DNA of 64,000 nt, taken from the NCBI RefSeq assembly GCF_030227225.1, contig NZ_JASPHQ010000006.1, positions 42,429 through 106,428 of the forward strand, read 5' to 3'. Below, one piece after another: positions 23,912 through 31,486 of the stretch (position 1 is the first letter of the stretch; the number at the start of each line of letters is the position of its first letter). The translations under genes and the position numbers were made by a program. The notes beneath the pieces were generated by a model that saw only the letters and a program-made list of their open reading frames with translations, was not told the DNA's origin and made no database searches. The DNA comes from Corynebacterium rhinophilum (GTDB taxonomy: Bacteria; Actinomycetota; Actinomycetes; Mycobacteriales; Mycobacteriaceae).

Positions 23912-25441
23912 TTAGACCAAGCCGAGCCACGACCAATAGGTGGCAGAAAGCAGCAGGATAAGCAGGTATCCGACGATGGTCAGCGGGATACCGGAGCGAA
24001 GGAATTGCTTGGTGCTAAAGGCGCCGGTGCCATAAGCCAGCATATTTTGCGGCGCGGAAACGGGCAGCAAGAACCCGAAGCAGATGACGAACTGCTGGAT
24101 GACCACGAAGCCGATGCCGCCGTTGGGTACATCCAGCGTGGCGGCCAAAGCGATAAAGACCGGGATGAGCGCGGAGGCCAGCGACGTAGCAGAGGCAAAG
24201 CCCAAGTGGATCAGGATATTAAATAGCGATACCAGTGCAATAGTTGCCAGAATCGGCAGCGAGTCCAGCCCCATCAGCCCGAAGGTCTTTTCTGATAACC
24301 ACGTGGCAGCGCCCGTATCCAGCAGGAACGAGCCGAGGGAAATGCCGATGGCAAAGACGATGAGGGTACCCCAGCTCACGGACTTTTGCGCTTCTGGCCA
24401 GGTAAACACGCCGATCTTCGGTAACAGCATCAGGGCAACGGCCACCGCGGTAATGACGGCCGAGCTAATCGGGTGCAGCAGTCCCTCCGTGGCCCAAAAG
24501 AAGAGCAGGAGAAGGGAAAATCCGATGAGCCTTTTCTCTTCCGGCGAGGTGGGCCCGAGGTCCTCTAGTTGCCTGGCGATGAGCTCCTTTCCTCCCTCAA
24601 TGCGTTCCGTTTCCGGTTTGATGACGGCGCGCATGATGAAATACAACGCAATGGACATCAGGATGGACCACGGCGCGGCCCAAATGAACCATTGGCCCCA
24701 CGAGACCGACTGCCCCATTTGATCCTCGATAAAACCCACCGCCACGAGGTTTTGGGCGGCGGCGGTCTTGATACCCACGTTCCAGATCGAAACGGCCTGC
24801 GCTGCGGTAATGACGAGCAAGGCGCCCAGCTTCGACTCATAGGACAAGCCGAAGGCGGCTACCATACCGAGCAAGATGGGCACTACGGCGCCCGCACGCG
24901 CGGTGGCAGAGGGAACGAAGAAGGCCAAGATGATGGCAATCGCAATGGCGCCGATAACGATGTGGGAGGTCTTCTCCCCCGCGATCTTCAACACGTACAA
25001 GGCAATCCGCTTATGCAAGCCCGTAGCCTGCATCGCTCCGGCCAAGATCAGTGCCGCGGCCACGAGTGCTACCGCGGAGGAGGAAAATCCTGTCATCGCG
25101 ACCTTGAGGGCATTGGAGGTGCCGTAGATGCCATCGGATTCTGGATCCGGCCCAAGCCCCAAAAGCAGCGAGATAAGGCCGACGATCAGCAGGGCACTTA
25201 CCGGATAGCTCACGGCCTCGGTCACCCACATGATCACCGCGAAGGCCAGCATGCCCAGAGCCACTTTGGCAGGCCAGTCGAGTCCCGGGATCGGAATAAC
25301 TAAGACGGCCGCTAAGGCCACGACGGCAAGCGCGAACCACACGGCGTCAAGGTGAAACCGCTCCTTCTTCGTGGGCTCTGTTGATTCCTGCGGCGAAGAG
25401 TGGGAAGAAGAACTGGCTGCGGTTGCTTGTGCTTGAGCCAT
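23912..25441 (-). CDS. SLC13/DASS family anion transporter
   Basis: This 509-residue protein has about 11-12 hydrophobic helices and belongs to the divalent anion:Na+ symporter family, which imports di- and tricarboxylates or sulfate. Family features are VALVAAALILAGAMQATGL in the scaffold region and paired Ser-x-Thr-like substrate loops such as LVITAAQAVSIWNVG and the SAPQNMLAYGTGAF block near the C terminus. The N terminus has a Ser/Thr-rich tail of about 25 residues. The precise substrate, perhaps C4-dicarboxylates, cannot be read from the sequence. AAGGAG lies 8 bases before the ATG. Confidence 0.85.
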   Translation of the reverse strand: MAQAQATAASSSSHSSPQESTEPTKKERFHLDAVWFALAVVALAAVLVIPIPGLDWPAKVALGMLAFAVIMWVTEAVSYPVSALLIVGLISLLLGLGPDPESDGIYGTSNALKVAMTGFSSSAVALVAAALILAGAMQATGLHKRIALYVLKIAGEKTSHIVIGAIAIAIILAFFVPSATARAGAVVPILLGMVAAFGLSYESKLGALLVITAAQAVSIWNVGIKTAAAQNLVAVGFIEDQMGQSVSWGQWFIWAAPWSILMSIALYFIMRAVIKPETERIEGGKELIARQLEDLGPTSPEEKRLIGFSLLLLFFWATEGLLHPISSAVITAVAVALMLLPKIGVFTWPEAQKSVSWGTLIVFAIGISLGSFLLDTGAATWLSEKTFGLMGLDSLPILATIALVSLFNILIHLGFASATSLASALIPVFIALAATLDVPNGGIGFVVIQQFVICFGFLLPVSAPQNMLAYGTGAFSTKQFLRSGIPLTIVGYLLILLLSATYWSWLGLV

Positions 25442-25534
25442 GGAGACGACTCCTTAACAGTTCGTAATGGCCCTGGAAGGGGCCTGTGAGTGGAGGAATA
25501 AATCTTGCGTGCTTCCCAGCACCACCTTCCACGT

Positions 25535-25561
25535 TAGGTAATAACCAGTGAAATACCTAAA
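25535..25561. repeat. inverted repeat in SLC13-helicase intergenic region
   Basis: TTAGGTA (25535-25541) and TACCTAA (25555-25561) are perfect 7-base complements in the 227-base divergent gap, which also has GGCCC/GGGCC arms at about 25467-25482. Either could be an operator for the transporter gene. No further support is visible. Confidence 0.3.
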
Positions 25562-25653
25562 ACAGGACCCTATTTTTGCTATGGGATTTCTCACTTGTAT
25601 GGTGGTCCACCAATCGTGCGCTGCCCGATGCAGGATTTTGCGCACCCACCGGT

Positions 25654-25659
25654 TAGAAT
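25654..25659 (+). promoter_or_regulatory. candidate -10 box for the DEAD-box helicase gene
   Basis: TAGAAT ends 9 bases before the ATG at 25669, allowing at most a very short leader. Confidence 0.45.
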
Positions 25660-25668
25660 TGCCCAACG

Positions 25669-26976
25669 ATGACTACTTTTGCCGAACTCGGCTTACCTCA
25701 GCGCGTGGTTCACGTTCTACACAACCAAGGAATCACGGAAGCATTTCCCATCCAAGCCGCAGCTATCCCGGATGTACTCGCAGGCAAAGACGTACTTGGC
25801 CGTGGGCCTACCGGTTCCGGAAAGACCTTTACCTTTGGGCTTCCCACATTGGCCCGATTGGCTGGCTCGGGCGCCTCTACCCCGGGCCAGCCCCGCGCGG
25901 TCGTGCTCGCCCCCACCCGCGAGTTAGCGACGCAGATCCAGCAACGCCTCGATGAGCCCGCCGCCGCATTAGGGCTGCGCGTCCTCGCGGTGGTCGGCGG
26001 CGTCAATATCAACCACCACATCCGCTCTCTGGCGCGTCCAGTAGACCTCTTGGTCGCCACACCTGGTCGCGCCCAGGATCTCATCGCACAAGGCAAGTTG
26101 TCCTTTGACAAGGTACAGATCACTACCTTGGACGAGGCGGACCAGATGGCCGATATGGGTTTTCTTCCCCAGGTGCGCAAGCTTTTAAACTACACCCCAC
26201 CCACCGGTCAGCGGCTGCTTTTTTCTGCGACCCTCGATGGGGATGTTAATAAGCTGGTCGAGCAATTCCTGCACGATCCCGTGGTCCACTCCACGGCTCC
26301 AGTTGCCGCAGCGGTGGATTCGATGTCGCACCACCTGTTTTTCCTGGGTGATCGCCCCGCCCGCAACGAGGTGGTTATGCGCATCGCCGCGCGCGCAGGC
26401 AAGACCATCATGTTCATGCGTACTAAGCACGGCGTGGATAGGCAGGTGAAAAAGCTTCGGCGTGCCGGCATTAACGCCTATCCACTGCATGGGGATAAGG
26501 GCCAGGGCGCGCGCACCCGCGCCATTTCTGGCTTTGCCGATGGCTCCATTCCAGTCCTCGTTGCCACCGATATCGCGGCGCGCGGCATCGATATTGCAGA
26601 CGTTTCACTCGTCGTCCACATGGATCCGCCTGCAGAACACAAGGCCTACCTGCACCGCGCAGGGCGTACTGCACGCGGCGGCGCAACAGGCACGGTGGTT
26701 ACCTTGGTCACTGATGAACAGCGCTCAGAGGTAGCTGCCCTCATCAAGAAGGCCGGTGTGAGCGCTACCGAGCACGATATTTCCCACCGCGAAAATCCGG
26801 CCGGTGCTCCTGAGCTGCGCACGGTCACCGGCGCCCGCAAGCCGCACGGACCGGCCCTTCCACCGCCGGGCCAAGACGGGTCTAACGGCGCGGGCCAGCA
26901 ACACAAGAAACAACCCCCACGCCAACAAAAGCGGCAGGTTGGTGGAGCCAGGAGGGGTAAGGGGCGGCGTCGCTAA
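25669..26976 (+). CDS. DEAD-box ATP-dependent RNA helicase (RhlE-like)
   Basis: This 435-residue helicase has the full DEAD-box motif set: the Q motif FPIQAAAIPDVLAGKD, Walker A GRGPTGSGKT, PTRELATQIQ, the DEAD sequence in TLDEADQMADMGF, SATLD, and the C-terminal VATDIAARGIDIADV and HRAGRTARGG. The last ~50 residues are rich in Gln, Lys, Arg and Gly and probably bind RNA. Such proteins unwind RNA in cold adaptation, ribosome assembly or decay; the exact role is not known. The glycosylase-like gene follows after 31 bases with its own strong ribosome site. Confidence 0.9.
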   Translation: MTTFAELGLPQRVVHVLHNQGITEAFPIQAAAIPDVLAGKDVLGRGPTGSGKTFTFGLPTLARLAGSGASTPGQPRAVVLAPTRELATQIQQRLDEPAAALGLRVLAVVGGVNINHHIRSLARPVDLLVATPGRAQDLIAQGKLSFDKVQITTLDEADQMADMGFLPQVRKLLNYTPPTGQRLLFSATLDGDVNKLVEQFLHDPVVHSTAPVAAAVDSMSHHLFFLGDRPARNEVVMRIAARAGKTIMFMRTKHGVDRQVKKLRRAGINAYPLHGDKGQGARTRAISGFADGSIPVLVATDIAARGIDIADVSLVVHMDPPAEHKAYLHRAGRTARGGATGTVVTLVTDEQRSEVAALIKKAGVSATEHDISHRENPAGAPELRTVTGARKPHGPALPPPGQDGSNGAGQQHKKQPPRQQKRQVGGARRGKGRRR

Positions 26977-27007
26977 GCGCTAGCACAATAGAAAGGAGGA
27001 TTCGCGC

Positions 27008-27856
27008 GTGCAGGTTTTATCTACCGCTGACTGGACAACCCGCATGAATGAGCATGAACGGCGGGCGGCGGACCGACTGGAGAGGTTTCGCCATCCGGGC
27101 AGCTATCATCCCGTATTTGATTTCCTCTTTGAGTATTACCCTGTCCGCCCATCGCACCTAAAGCGCTGGCACCCGGGCATTGACACGGCGCTCGAGGGTA
27201 ACGCGCCGCAGGCTAGCTGGCGCTATTACCACGAGACTGCGGACGGCATCACCGTGGACGTGGAATCCTATATGCAACGGCGCGGAAGTTCCGTTGACTA
27301 TATTTTGGATCTACTGCGGCGCTCTGCCACCAACCCGGTGCGCTTTGATTGCTTTGGTCTGCATGAATGGGCGATGGTTTACCACACCGATTCCCCACGC
27401 CATGATCTCCCGCTGCGCTTAGGTGCAGAAGGAACCAACCGCGTCGTTGATACTCATTCCCTAAAGTGCTCGCATTATGATGCGTTCCGCTTCTTTACCC
27501 TGCCGGCGCGTCCGCTCAACTTGAGGGTACTCAACCGTGAGGATCAACCGGCCAACGACCAGGCAGCCTGCGTGCACGTGACCATGGATCTTTATAAATG
27601 GGCGTGGAAGCTCGGCCCCCTGGTCCCAGGTGATCTCTTCCTCGATTGCCTGGATCTGGCTATCGATGCCCGCATCCTTGACATGGAGGCCTCCCCGTAC
27701 GATTGCCGTAATTGGGGCCTTGGGGTAGTTCCTATTGAAACACCAGAGGGCAAGGCGACGTATGTCAACCGTCAACGGGGCCTCGCGCAGCGAGCGCAAC
27801 CGCTGCGCGAGCGGCTTGTCGCAGTAATGGAAAGGGCTTATTGCCAGTTACACTAG
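27008..27856 (+). CDS. conserved actinobacterial protein, annotated as 3-methyladenine DNA glycosylase
   Basis: This 282-residue protein matches, from memory, a family labelled 3-methyladenine DNA glycosylase in actinobacterial genomes, with the blocks HPVFDFLFEYYPVRPSHLKRWHPG, FDCFGLHEWAMVYHT and RFFTLPARPLN. I see no classic glycosylase signature such as a helix-hairpin-helix, so the label may be inherited and should be treated with caution. AAAGGAGG lies 8 bases before the GTG start. It is probably cotranscribed with the upstream helicase. Confidence 0.6.
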   Translation: MQVLSTADWTTRMNEHERRAADRLERFRHPGSYHPVFDFLFEYYPVRPSHLKRWHPGIDTALEGNAPQASWRYYHETADGITVDVESYMQRRGSSVDYILDLLRRSATNPVRFDCFGLHEWAMVYHTDSPRHDLPLRLGAEGTNRVVDTHSLKCSHYDAFRFFTLPARPLNLRVLNREDQPANDQAACVHVTMDLYKWAWKLGPLVPGDLFLDCLDLAIDARILDMEASPYDCRNWGLGVVPIETPEGKATYVNRQRGLAQRAQPLRERLVAVMERAYCQLH

Positions 27857-27905
27857 ATTAAACGCATCATGCGCTGGCTCGGGAGTTTTTGGAGAAAGGC
27901 ACTAC

Positions 27906-28715
27906 ATGGCACGGCACTCAAACGGGGAAAACAGATTCGCACTAGCTGGCTGGGTTATCGCGGTTATCATCATCGCAATCCTTGCTGTCATCGCACCTTT
28001 GATTTTCCTGTTGCGCGCTGGGGATGACTCTGGAGAGCCTACGGCCGCAGAAACCGCGTCCCAATCCCCTGTGGAAAGCAGCCCAGGAGTCTCCTCCTCC
28101 GCTCCGAGTACGCCGGACGACGGCGAAGAGGGCAAAGAGGCTTCGGGCTCGGCTTCCTCCTCCACCGTGGAGATGGCCCCCAATACTCTCCTGCTCGTTG
28201 ATACTTCTGCGAATATGACCGCGATGTTTGATGCAACGCAACAGGCGCTATCTGGCACCGCGGAAAAATTGAGTGCTAACAATAGTCAGGTAGCCTTGTG
28301 GAACTATTCGTCCCCCATTTCGGAGACCGCGTCGGTGGGCTACCGCGATAACCTCGGATTCGGCAATGGCCCTGCGGTGCCGAAGACACTCGCGGCATTC
28401 GGCACCGGTGGCGTGCCGCAATCGCGCAGCGCTACAATCGCCGCACTGAATACCGCAGCGGATCAAGCCGCTGGCAACAACCAAAAGACACGGGTCGTCC
28501 TCGTTACGACCGGTACTGAGCTCGACATGGACGATGCCCAGTTTGCCGCCGCTCTTGACGGCGCGAAGTCAGACAACGTAGAGCTATCCGTTGTCCACGT
28601 CGGCCCAGGTGAAGTCGATGAACAGCTAAAGAACGCTGCAGACAACTTCACTAGTGTCGATGCAGGCACACAGGAGGACCTCAACGCCGCGATGGATAAG
28701 GCCGCTGGGGTTTAA
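27906..28715 (+). CDS. membrane-anchored VWA-like domain protein
   Basis: This 269-residue protein has one N-terminal transmembrane helix (about 12-37), a Ser/Glu/Pro-rich linker (about 40-85), and a von Willebrand A-like domain starting at TLLLVDTSANM. That segment matches the MIDAS metal-site start D-x-S-x-S with the last Ser replaced by Asn. A second strand, RVVLVTTGTELDMDD, resembles the later MIDAS Asp region. The helix is likely a signal anchor with the domain outside the cytoplasm. The function is unknown; similar proteins bind ligands or wall components. GAGAAAGG precedes the ATG and a terminator follows. Confidence 0.75.
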   Translation: MARHSNGENRFALAGWVIAVIIIAILAVIAPLIFLLRAGDDSGEPTAAETASQSPVESSPGVSSSAPSTPDDGEEGKEASGSASSSTVEMAPNTLLLVDTSANMTAMFDATQQALSGTAEKLSANNSQVALWNYSSPISETASVGYRDNLGFGNGPAVPKTLAAFGTGGVPQSRSATIAALNTAADQAAGNNQKTRVVLVTTGTELDMDDAQFAAALDGAKSDNVELSVVHVGPGEVDEQLKNAADNFTSVDAGTQEDLNAAMDKAAGV

Positions 28716-28716
28716 C

Positions 28717-28768
28717 CAAAAAATTCTCCCCCCACCCCCGTGAGCTGGGGTCTGGAGGGAGAACTTTT
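28717..28768 (+). terminator. intrinsic terminator after the VWA-like gene
   Basis: TTCTCCC (28724-28730) pairs with GGGAGAA (28757-28763) around an inner CCCC/GGGG stem, and TTTT follows. It lies between convergent genes and has an A-run on the left, so it can act both ways. Confidence 0.75.
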
Positions 28769-28776
28769 AGGAAGGC

Positions 28777-29340
28777 TTAGGAACTCTTGCGGTTGCGGCG
28801 AGCGGCAAGCTCATCGAGGCCAACCACATTGTCCTCGGGCAATTCCTCGATGCGCTCTGCAGGGAAAGACGTAATCGTGCCGGACAGTTCCTTCAAGATT
28901 CCCGGTACTGCGATGCCGAAGACACCCTGCCCGCCGGCGAGAAGGTCAATGACCTCATCATTGGAGCGGCACTCGTACACGGTAGTGCCATCAGAGACGA
29001 GGGTGAGCTCAGCCAAATCGTTAACGCCGCGGTCATGCAACGATTCCACAGCTAAACGGATATTCTGCAGGGAAATGCCGGTATCGAGCAGGCGCTTGAC
29101 AATCTTGAGGACCAAGACGTCCTTGAATGAATAAAGGCGCTGTGAACCCGAGCCGCGGGCGGTGCGAATGGAGGGGTTGACCAAGTTGGTGCGTGCCCAG
29201 TAGTCCAACTGGCGGTAGGTGATGCCAGCAACCTGGCAGGCGATGGGCACGCGGTACCCCACTTCTTCGTCCGGTCCCACATCAAAGAGGGATTCTTGGA
29301 CGTACTGGGACTCGGACTGAGTGTCCTCGGTGATGCTCAC
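28777..29340 (-). CDS. MerR-family transcriptional regulator (Rv1830-like)
   Basis: This 187-residue protein has a MerR-type winged helix: GYRVPIACQVAGITYRQLDYW and the wing segment with RGSGSQRLYSFKDVLVL, followed by a dimerisation helix (LDTGISLQNIRLAVESLHD). It lacks the effector-domain cysteines of metal-sensing MerR proteins. Synteny odhI-ftsR-nuclease-MerR matches cg1630-cg1633 and Rv1827-Rv1830. GGAG lies 7 bases before the GTG at 29340, making that start better than the upstream TTG at 29382. It is the last gene of the - strand cluster but has a 147-base gap before it, suggesting its own promoter. Confidence 0.85.
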   Translation of the reverse strand: MSITEDTQSESQYVQESLFDVGPDEEVGYRVPIACQVAGITYRQLDYWARTNLVNPSIRTARGSGSQRLYSFKDVLVLKIVKRLLDTGISLQNIRLAVESLHDRGVNDLAELTLVSDGTTVYECRSNDEVIDLLAGGQGVFGIAVPGILKELSGTITSFPAERIEELPEDNVVGLDELAARRNRKSS

Positions 29341-29475
29341 GTAATTACTCCAATGGGGTTCGTTGGAAGTTCTAAAGATCAATTAAATGCCAAGCGCACA
29401 CCCCCCGTCAAGCGGGGCTTGCTTAACCTTCGAGTACAACTTTAGACTTTTAAAACCACATTGTCATCATTAGTC

Positions 29476-29485
29476 ACACGCGTGT
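29476..29485. repeat. ACACGCGTGT palindrome between nuclease and MerR genes
   Basis: A 10-base perfect palindrome lies 3 bases beyond the stop of the bifunctional nuclease gene, in the gap upstream of the MerR gene. A CCCCG/CGGGG hairpin (29403-29417) lies further along. They could be a terminator remnant or operator; no T-tract supports termination. Confidence 0.3.
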
Positions 29486-29487
29486 CA

Positions 29488-30081
29488 TTAATTTTTTCCG
29501 TCTTCTTCCCCCGTGTGAAAATCGGATTCATCCATGCCAAGGCTGCGCATCATCTCTTCAAAATCGGCATCGGCCTGCGCGTTTCCAGATGCAGAGGTGC
29601 TTTCCCCGGCGGGGGTGTCATCGCTATCTCGCCCGTCCTGCGTGGGGGTAGGAAGCTCAAGGTCGAAGTATTCCTTAATGTCCTCCTCGCTGGCGAAGAC
29701 GGATACCTGGGCCAAGAGCGCGGACTCGGCAACAATGGGAACCTTAAAGTGGTCAGCTACCGCCAAGGCATCGCTTACACGGGCATCAAAAACCTCGCCT
29801 TGCGCAGTCTGAATATCCACCATGAAGGTGCCTTGGTGGTGGTTGACAATCTCGATGGCGTCGACGCCACCTGCCGCCTCTAGAAGCTCACAGAGAAGAT
29901 CGTGGGTCGTTGGGCGGTTCGGGCGCTGGTCAGCAAAAACACCGGCCAATTGAATTCCGTCTACGGCTGAAAGCCAGACGGGGATGAGGCGATTCTCTTC
30001 GGGCCAACGCAGCAGCGCGCAGACATCATCTTCTGGCCCAAGCTGGTGAATGCCGTGAAATTCAAGGGTTACATCACTCAT
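29488..30081 (-). CDS. bifunctional nuclease family protein (BFN/DUF151)
   Basis: This 197-residue protein has the BFN domain, with FHGIHQLGPEDDVCALLRWPEENRLIPVWLS and RPTTHDLLCELLEA in the conserved order, and a C-terminal acidic tail of about 50 residues. Plant members have RNase and DNase activity; the actinobacterial role, next to odhI and ftsR, is unknown. GGGAGAG lies 8 bases before the ATG at 30081. The gene is 38 bases downstream of ftsR on the same strand and is probably in its operon. It corresponds to Rv1829 by position. Confidence 0.87.
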   Translation of the reverse strand: MSDVTLEFHGIHQLGPEDDVCALLRWPEENRLIPVWLSAVDGIQLAGVFADQRPNRPTTHDLLCELLEAAGGVDAIEIVNHHQGTFMVDIQTAQGEVFDARVSDALAVADHFKVPIVAESALLAQVSVFASEEDIKEYFDLELPTPTQDGRDSDDTPAGESTSASGNAQADADFEEMMRSLGMDESDFHTGEEDGKN

Positions 30082-30119
30082 AGCTACCACTCTCCCACAT
30101 GGGAGGCTGCCATGGTGAG

Positions 30120-30866
30120 TTAGGCGTTAAATTCGTGGCGCAAATCCGTCTTTACCAGGGTGGCGTGCAAAGAAACGACCAGCGCCGTCATCTGCTGGGA
30201 GAGCTCTTCTGCCTGCTGGTGCGCGGTATCGGAATTCGAGTGCGCCACGGGGGCCGCAACCTGCGAAATCAAATCTGCTTGGCGGCGTGCGCTATTGCGC
30301 AGGGACTTCAGCTGGCTAGCGCTAAAGCCGAAGGCCTGCAACGCTACCGCGGCAGAAGCAATGGCCACATCATCGGTATTGAAAAATCCCGCGGCATCCG
30401 GCTTAATCAGCTTGTCCTTGATAAAGGTGGCAATATCCGCCTCGGTTGCTCCAGCCTGCTGTGCTACCTCTGCATCGGTCAGGCGCGTTACCGCGGGTGC
30501 TTTGAACTGCTGCGGAGACAGCAAGGTCTCCGCATTGCCAGCAGAAACAATGGCGGTGACCTGGCCGGAATCCATTGCTTCCAGCTGCTCGCGGATAACC
30601 TTAAGCGGGGTGTAATTATCCCGCTGGGTGGTCAAGATATAGCGCAGCCTATCCACGTCTTCCTGCGTGAACCGGCGGTAGCCGGAGGCAGTGCGCTGGG
30701 GAGAAATCAGCCCCTCTGACTCGAGGAAGCGGATTTTAGACACAGTGACGTCAGGGAACTGCTGATTCAGCGTTTCTAAGACCACGCCAATGGACATGGT
30801 TTTAGCCTTCTTCGTGTTCGGGCTCTTGCGGCGAGCTGATGCCGCCGCGGATTCTGCTGCGCTCAC
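30120..30866 (-). CDS. ftsR: MerR-type regulator FtsR
   Basis: This 248-residue regulator has an N-terminal MerR HTH, MSIGVVLETLNQQFPDVTVSKIRFLESEGL, and wing residues RTASGYRRFTQEDVDRL. A helical C-terminal domain of unknown ligand follows. In C. glutamicum the orthologue Cg1631, encoded next to odhI, activates ftsZ, and Rv1828 occupies the same position in M. tuberculosis. The GTG at 30866 gives a basic, Ala-rich N-terminal tail; the MSIGV methionine is an alternative start. It lies 100 bases downstream of odhI, with a hairpin between them. Confidence 0.88.
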   Translation of the reverse strand: MSAAESAAASARRKSPNTKKAKTMSIGVVLETLNQQFPDVTVSKIRFLESEGLISPQRTASGYRRFTQEDVDRLRYILTTQRDNYTPLKVIREQLEAMDSGQVTAIVSAGNAETLLSPQQFKAPAVTRLTDAEVAQQAGATEADIATFIKDKLIKPDAAGFFNTDDVAIASAAVALQAFGFSASQLKSLRNSARRQADLISQVAAPVAHSNSDTAHQQAEELSQQMTALVVSLHATLVKTDLRHEFNA

Positions 30867-30904
30867 TGTGTCTATCTCTTTAAAAGTGTCTCAGTAGTCG
30901 TTGG

Positions 30905-30966
30905 ATATAAAAAGGAGACTAAACCGCTTTAACCAAGGACGGCAAAACGGTTTGTCTGCCGCGGTT
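30905..30966 (-). terminator. hairpin after odhI, possible terminator/attenuator
   Basis: Reading leftward, AAACCGC just after the odhI stop can pair with GCGGTTT before a CTCCTTTTTAT run. It would end most odhI transcripts before ftsR or allow partial read-through. Confidence 0.55.
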
Positions 30967-31401
30967 TTAGTCCTGCTTGGTAATGAAGACGAGGCGGAAT
31001 TTACCGATCTGAATCTCATCTCCAACCTCGAGCACCTGTGAATTGCGTGGCTCGCGGTTGACGTAGGTGCCGTTCAGGGATCCCACGTCTACTACCTCGA
31101 ATTGGCCGTCATCATTCTTGCGGAATTCAGCGTGGCGGCGGGAGACGGTGACATCATCCAGGAAGATATCTGCCTCTGGGTGGCGCCCTGCCGTGGTGGT
31201 GTCCTGGTCCAGCAGGAAGCGGGCACCGGCATTGGAGCCGCGCTTGACCACAAGCAACGCCTGGCCGTCCTCCAAGTTTTCCGTACCTACCGCAGAGGTC
31301 TCGGTTCCCTTGGTGCCATTTTCCATTTCCTTGAGCAGGTCAGCGCGGAATACAGAGGTGGTCTCCACCTGTGGTTCCGGGGTTCCGGTGTTCTCGCTCA
31401 T
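30967..31401 (-). CDS. odhI: OdhI (GarA), FHA-domain inhibitor of 2-oxoglutarate dehydrogenase
   Basis: OdhI binds and inhibits the E1 subunit OdhA of 2-oxoglutarate dehydrogenase. Phosphorylation by PknG and other kinases relieves the inhibition and shifts carbon between the TCA cycle and glutamate. The 144 residues carry the phospho-acceptor pair at Thr14/Thr15 in VETTSVFRADLL, the same positions as in C. glutamicum. The C-terminal FHA domain contains GRHPEADIFLDD, the SRRHAEF motif and SLNGTYVN. GGAGG precedes the ATG. A TG-extended TATAAG box lies 30-39 bases upstream. Confidence 0.96.
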   Translation of the reverse strand: MSENTGTPEPQVETTSVFRADLLKEMENGTKGTETSAVGTENLEDGQALLVVKRGSNAGARFLLDQDTTTAGRHPEADIFLDDVTVSRRHAEFRKNDDGQFEVVDVGSLNGTYVNREPRNSQVLEVGDEIQIGKFRLVFITKQD

Positions 31402-31430
31402 TGTTACCTCCGGGGATTAGTTTTGAGTTA

Positions 31431-31439
31431 CTTATACCA
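31431..31439 (-). promoter_or_regulatory. extended -10 promoter of odhI
   Basis: On the - strand TGGTATAAG forms a TGn-extended -10 box about 30 bases before the odhI ATG. No clear -35 box is visible, which fits the extended type. Confidence 0.45.
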
Positions 31440-31486
31440 ATAATAGCGACTCTACCGAGTCTTTGATCTCTCAGTGGGCAATTATT

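Noticed and set aside
27008..27856. Firm assignment as a DNA glycosylase
   Set aside because: No helix-hairpin-helix or other glycosylase signature is visible; kept only as an inherited label with lower confidence.
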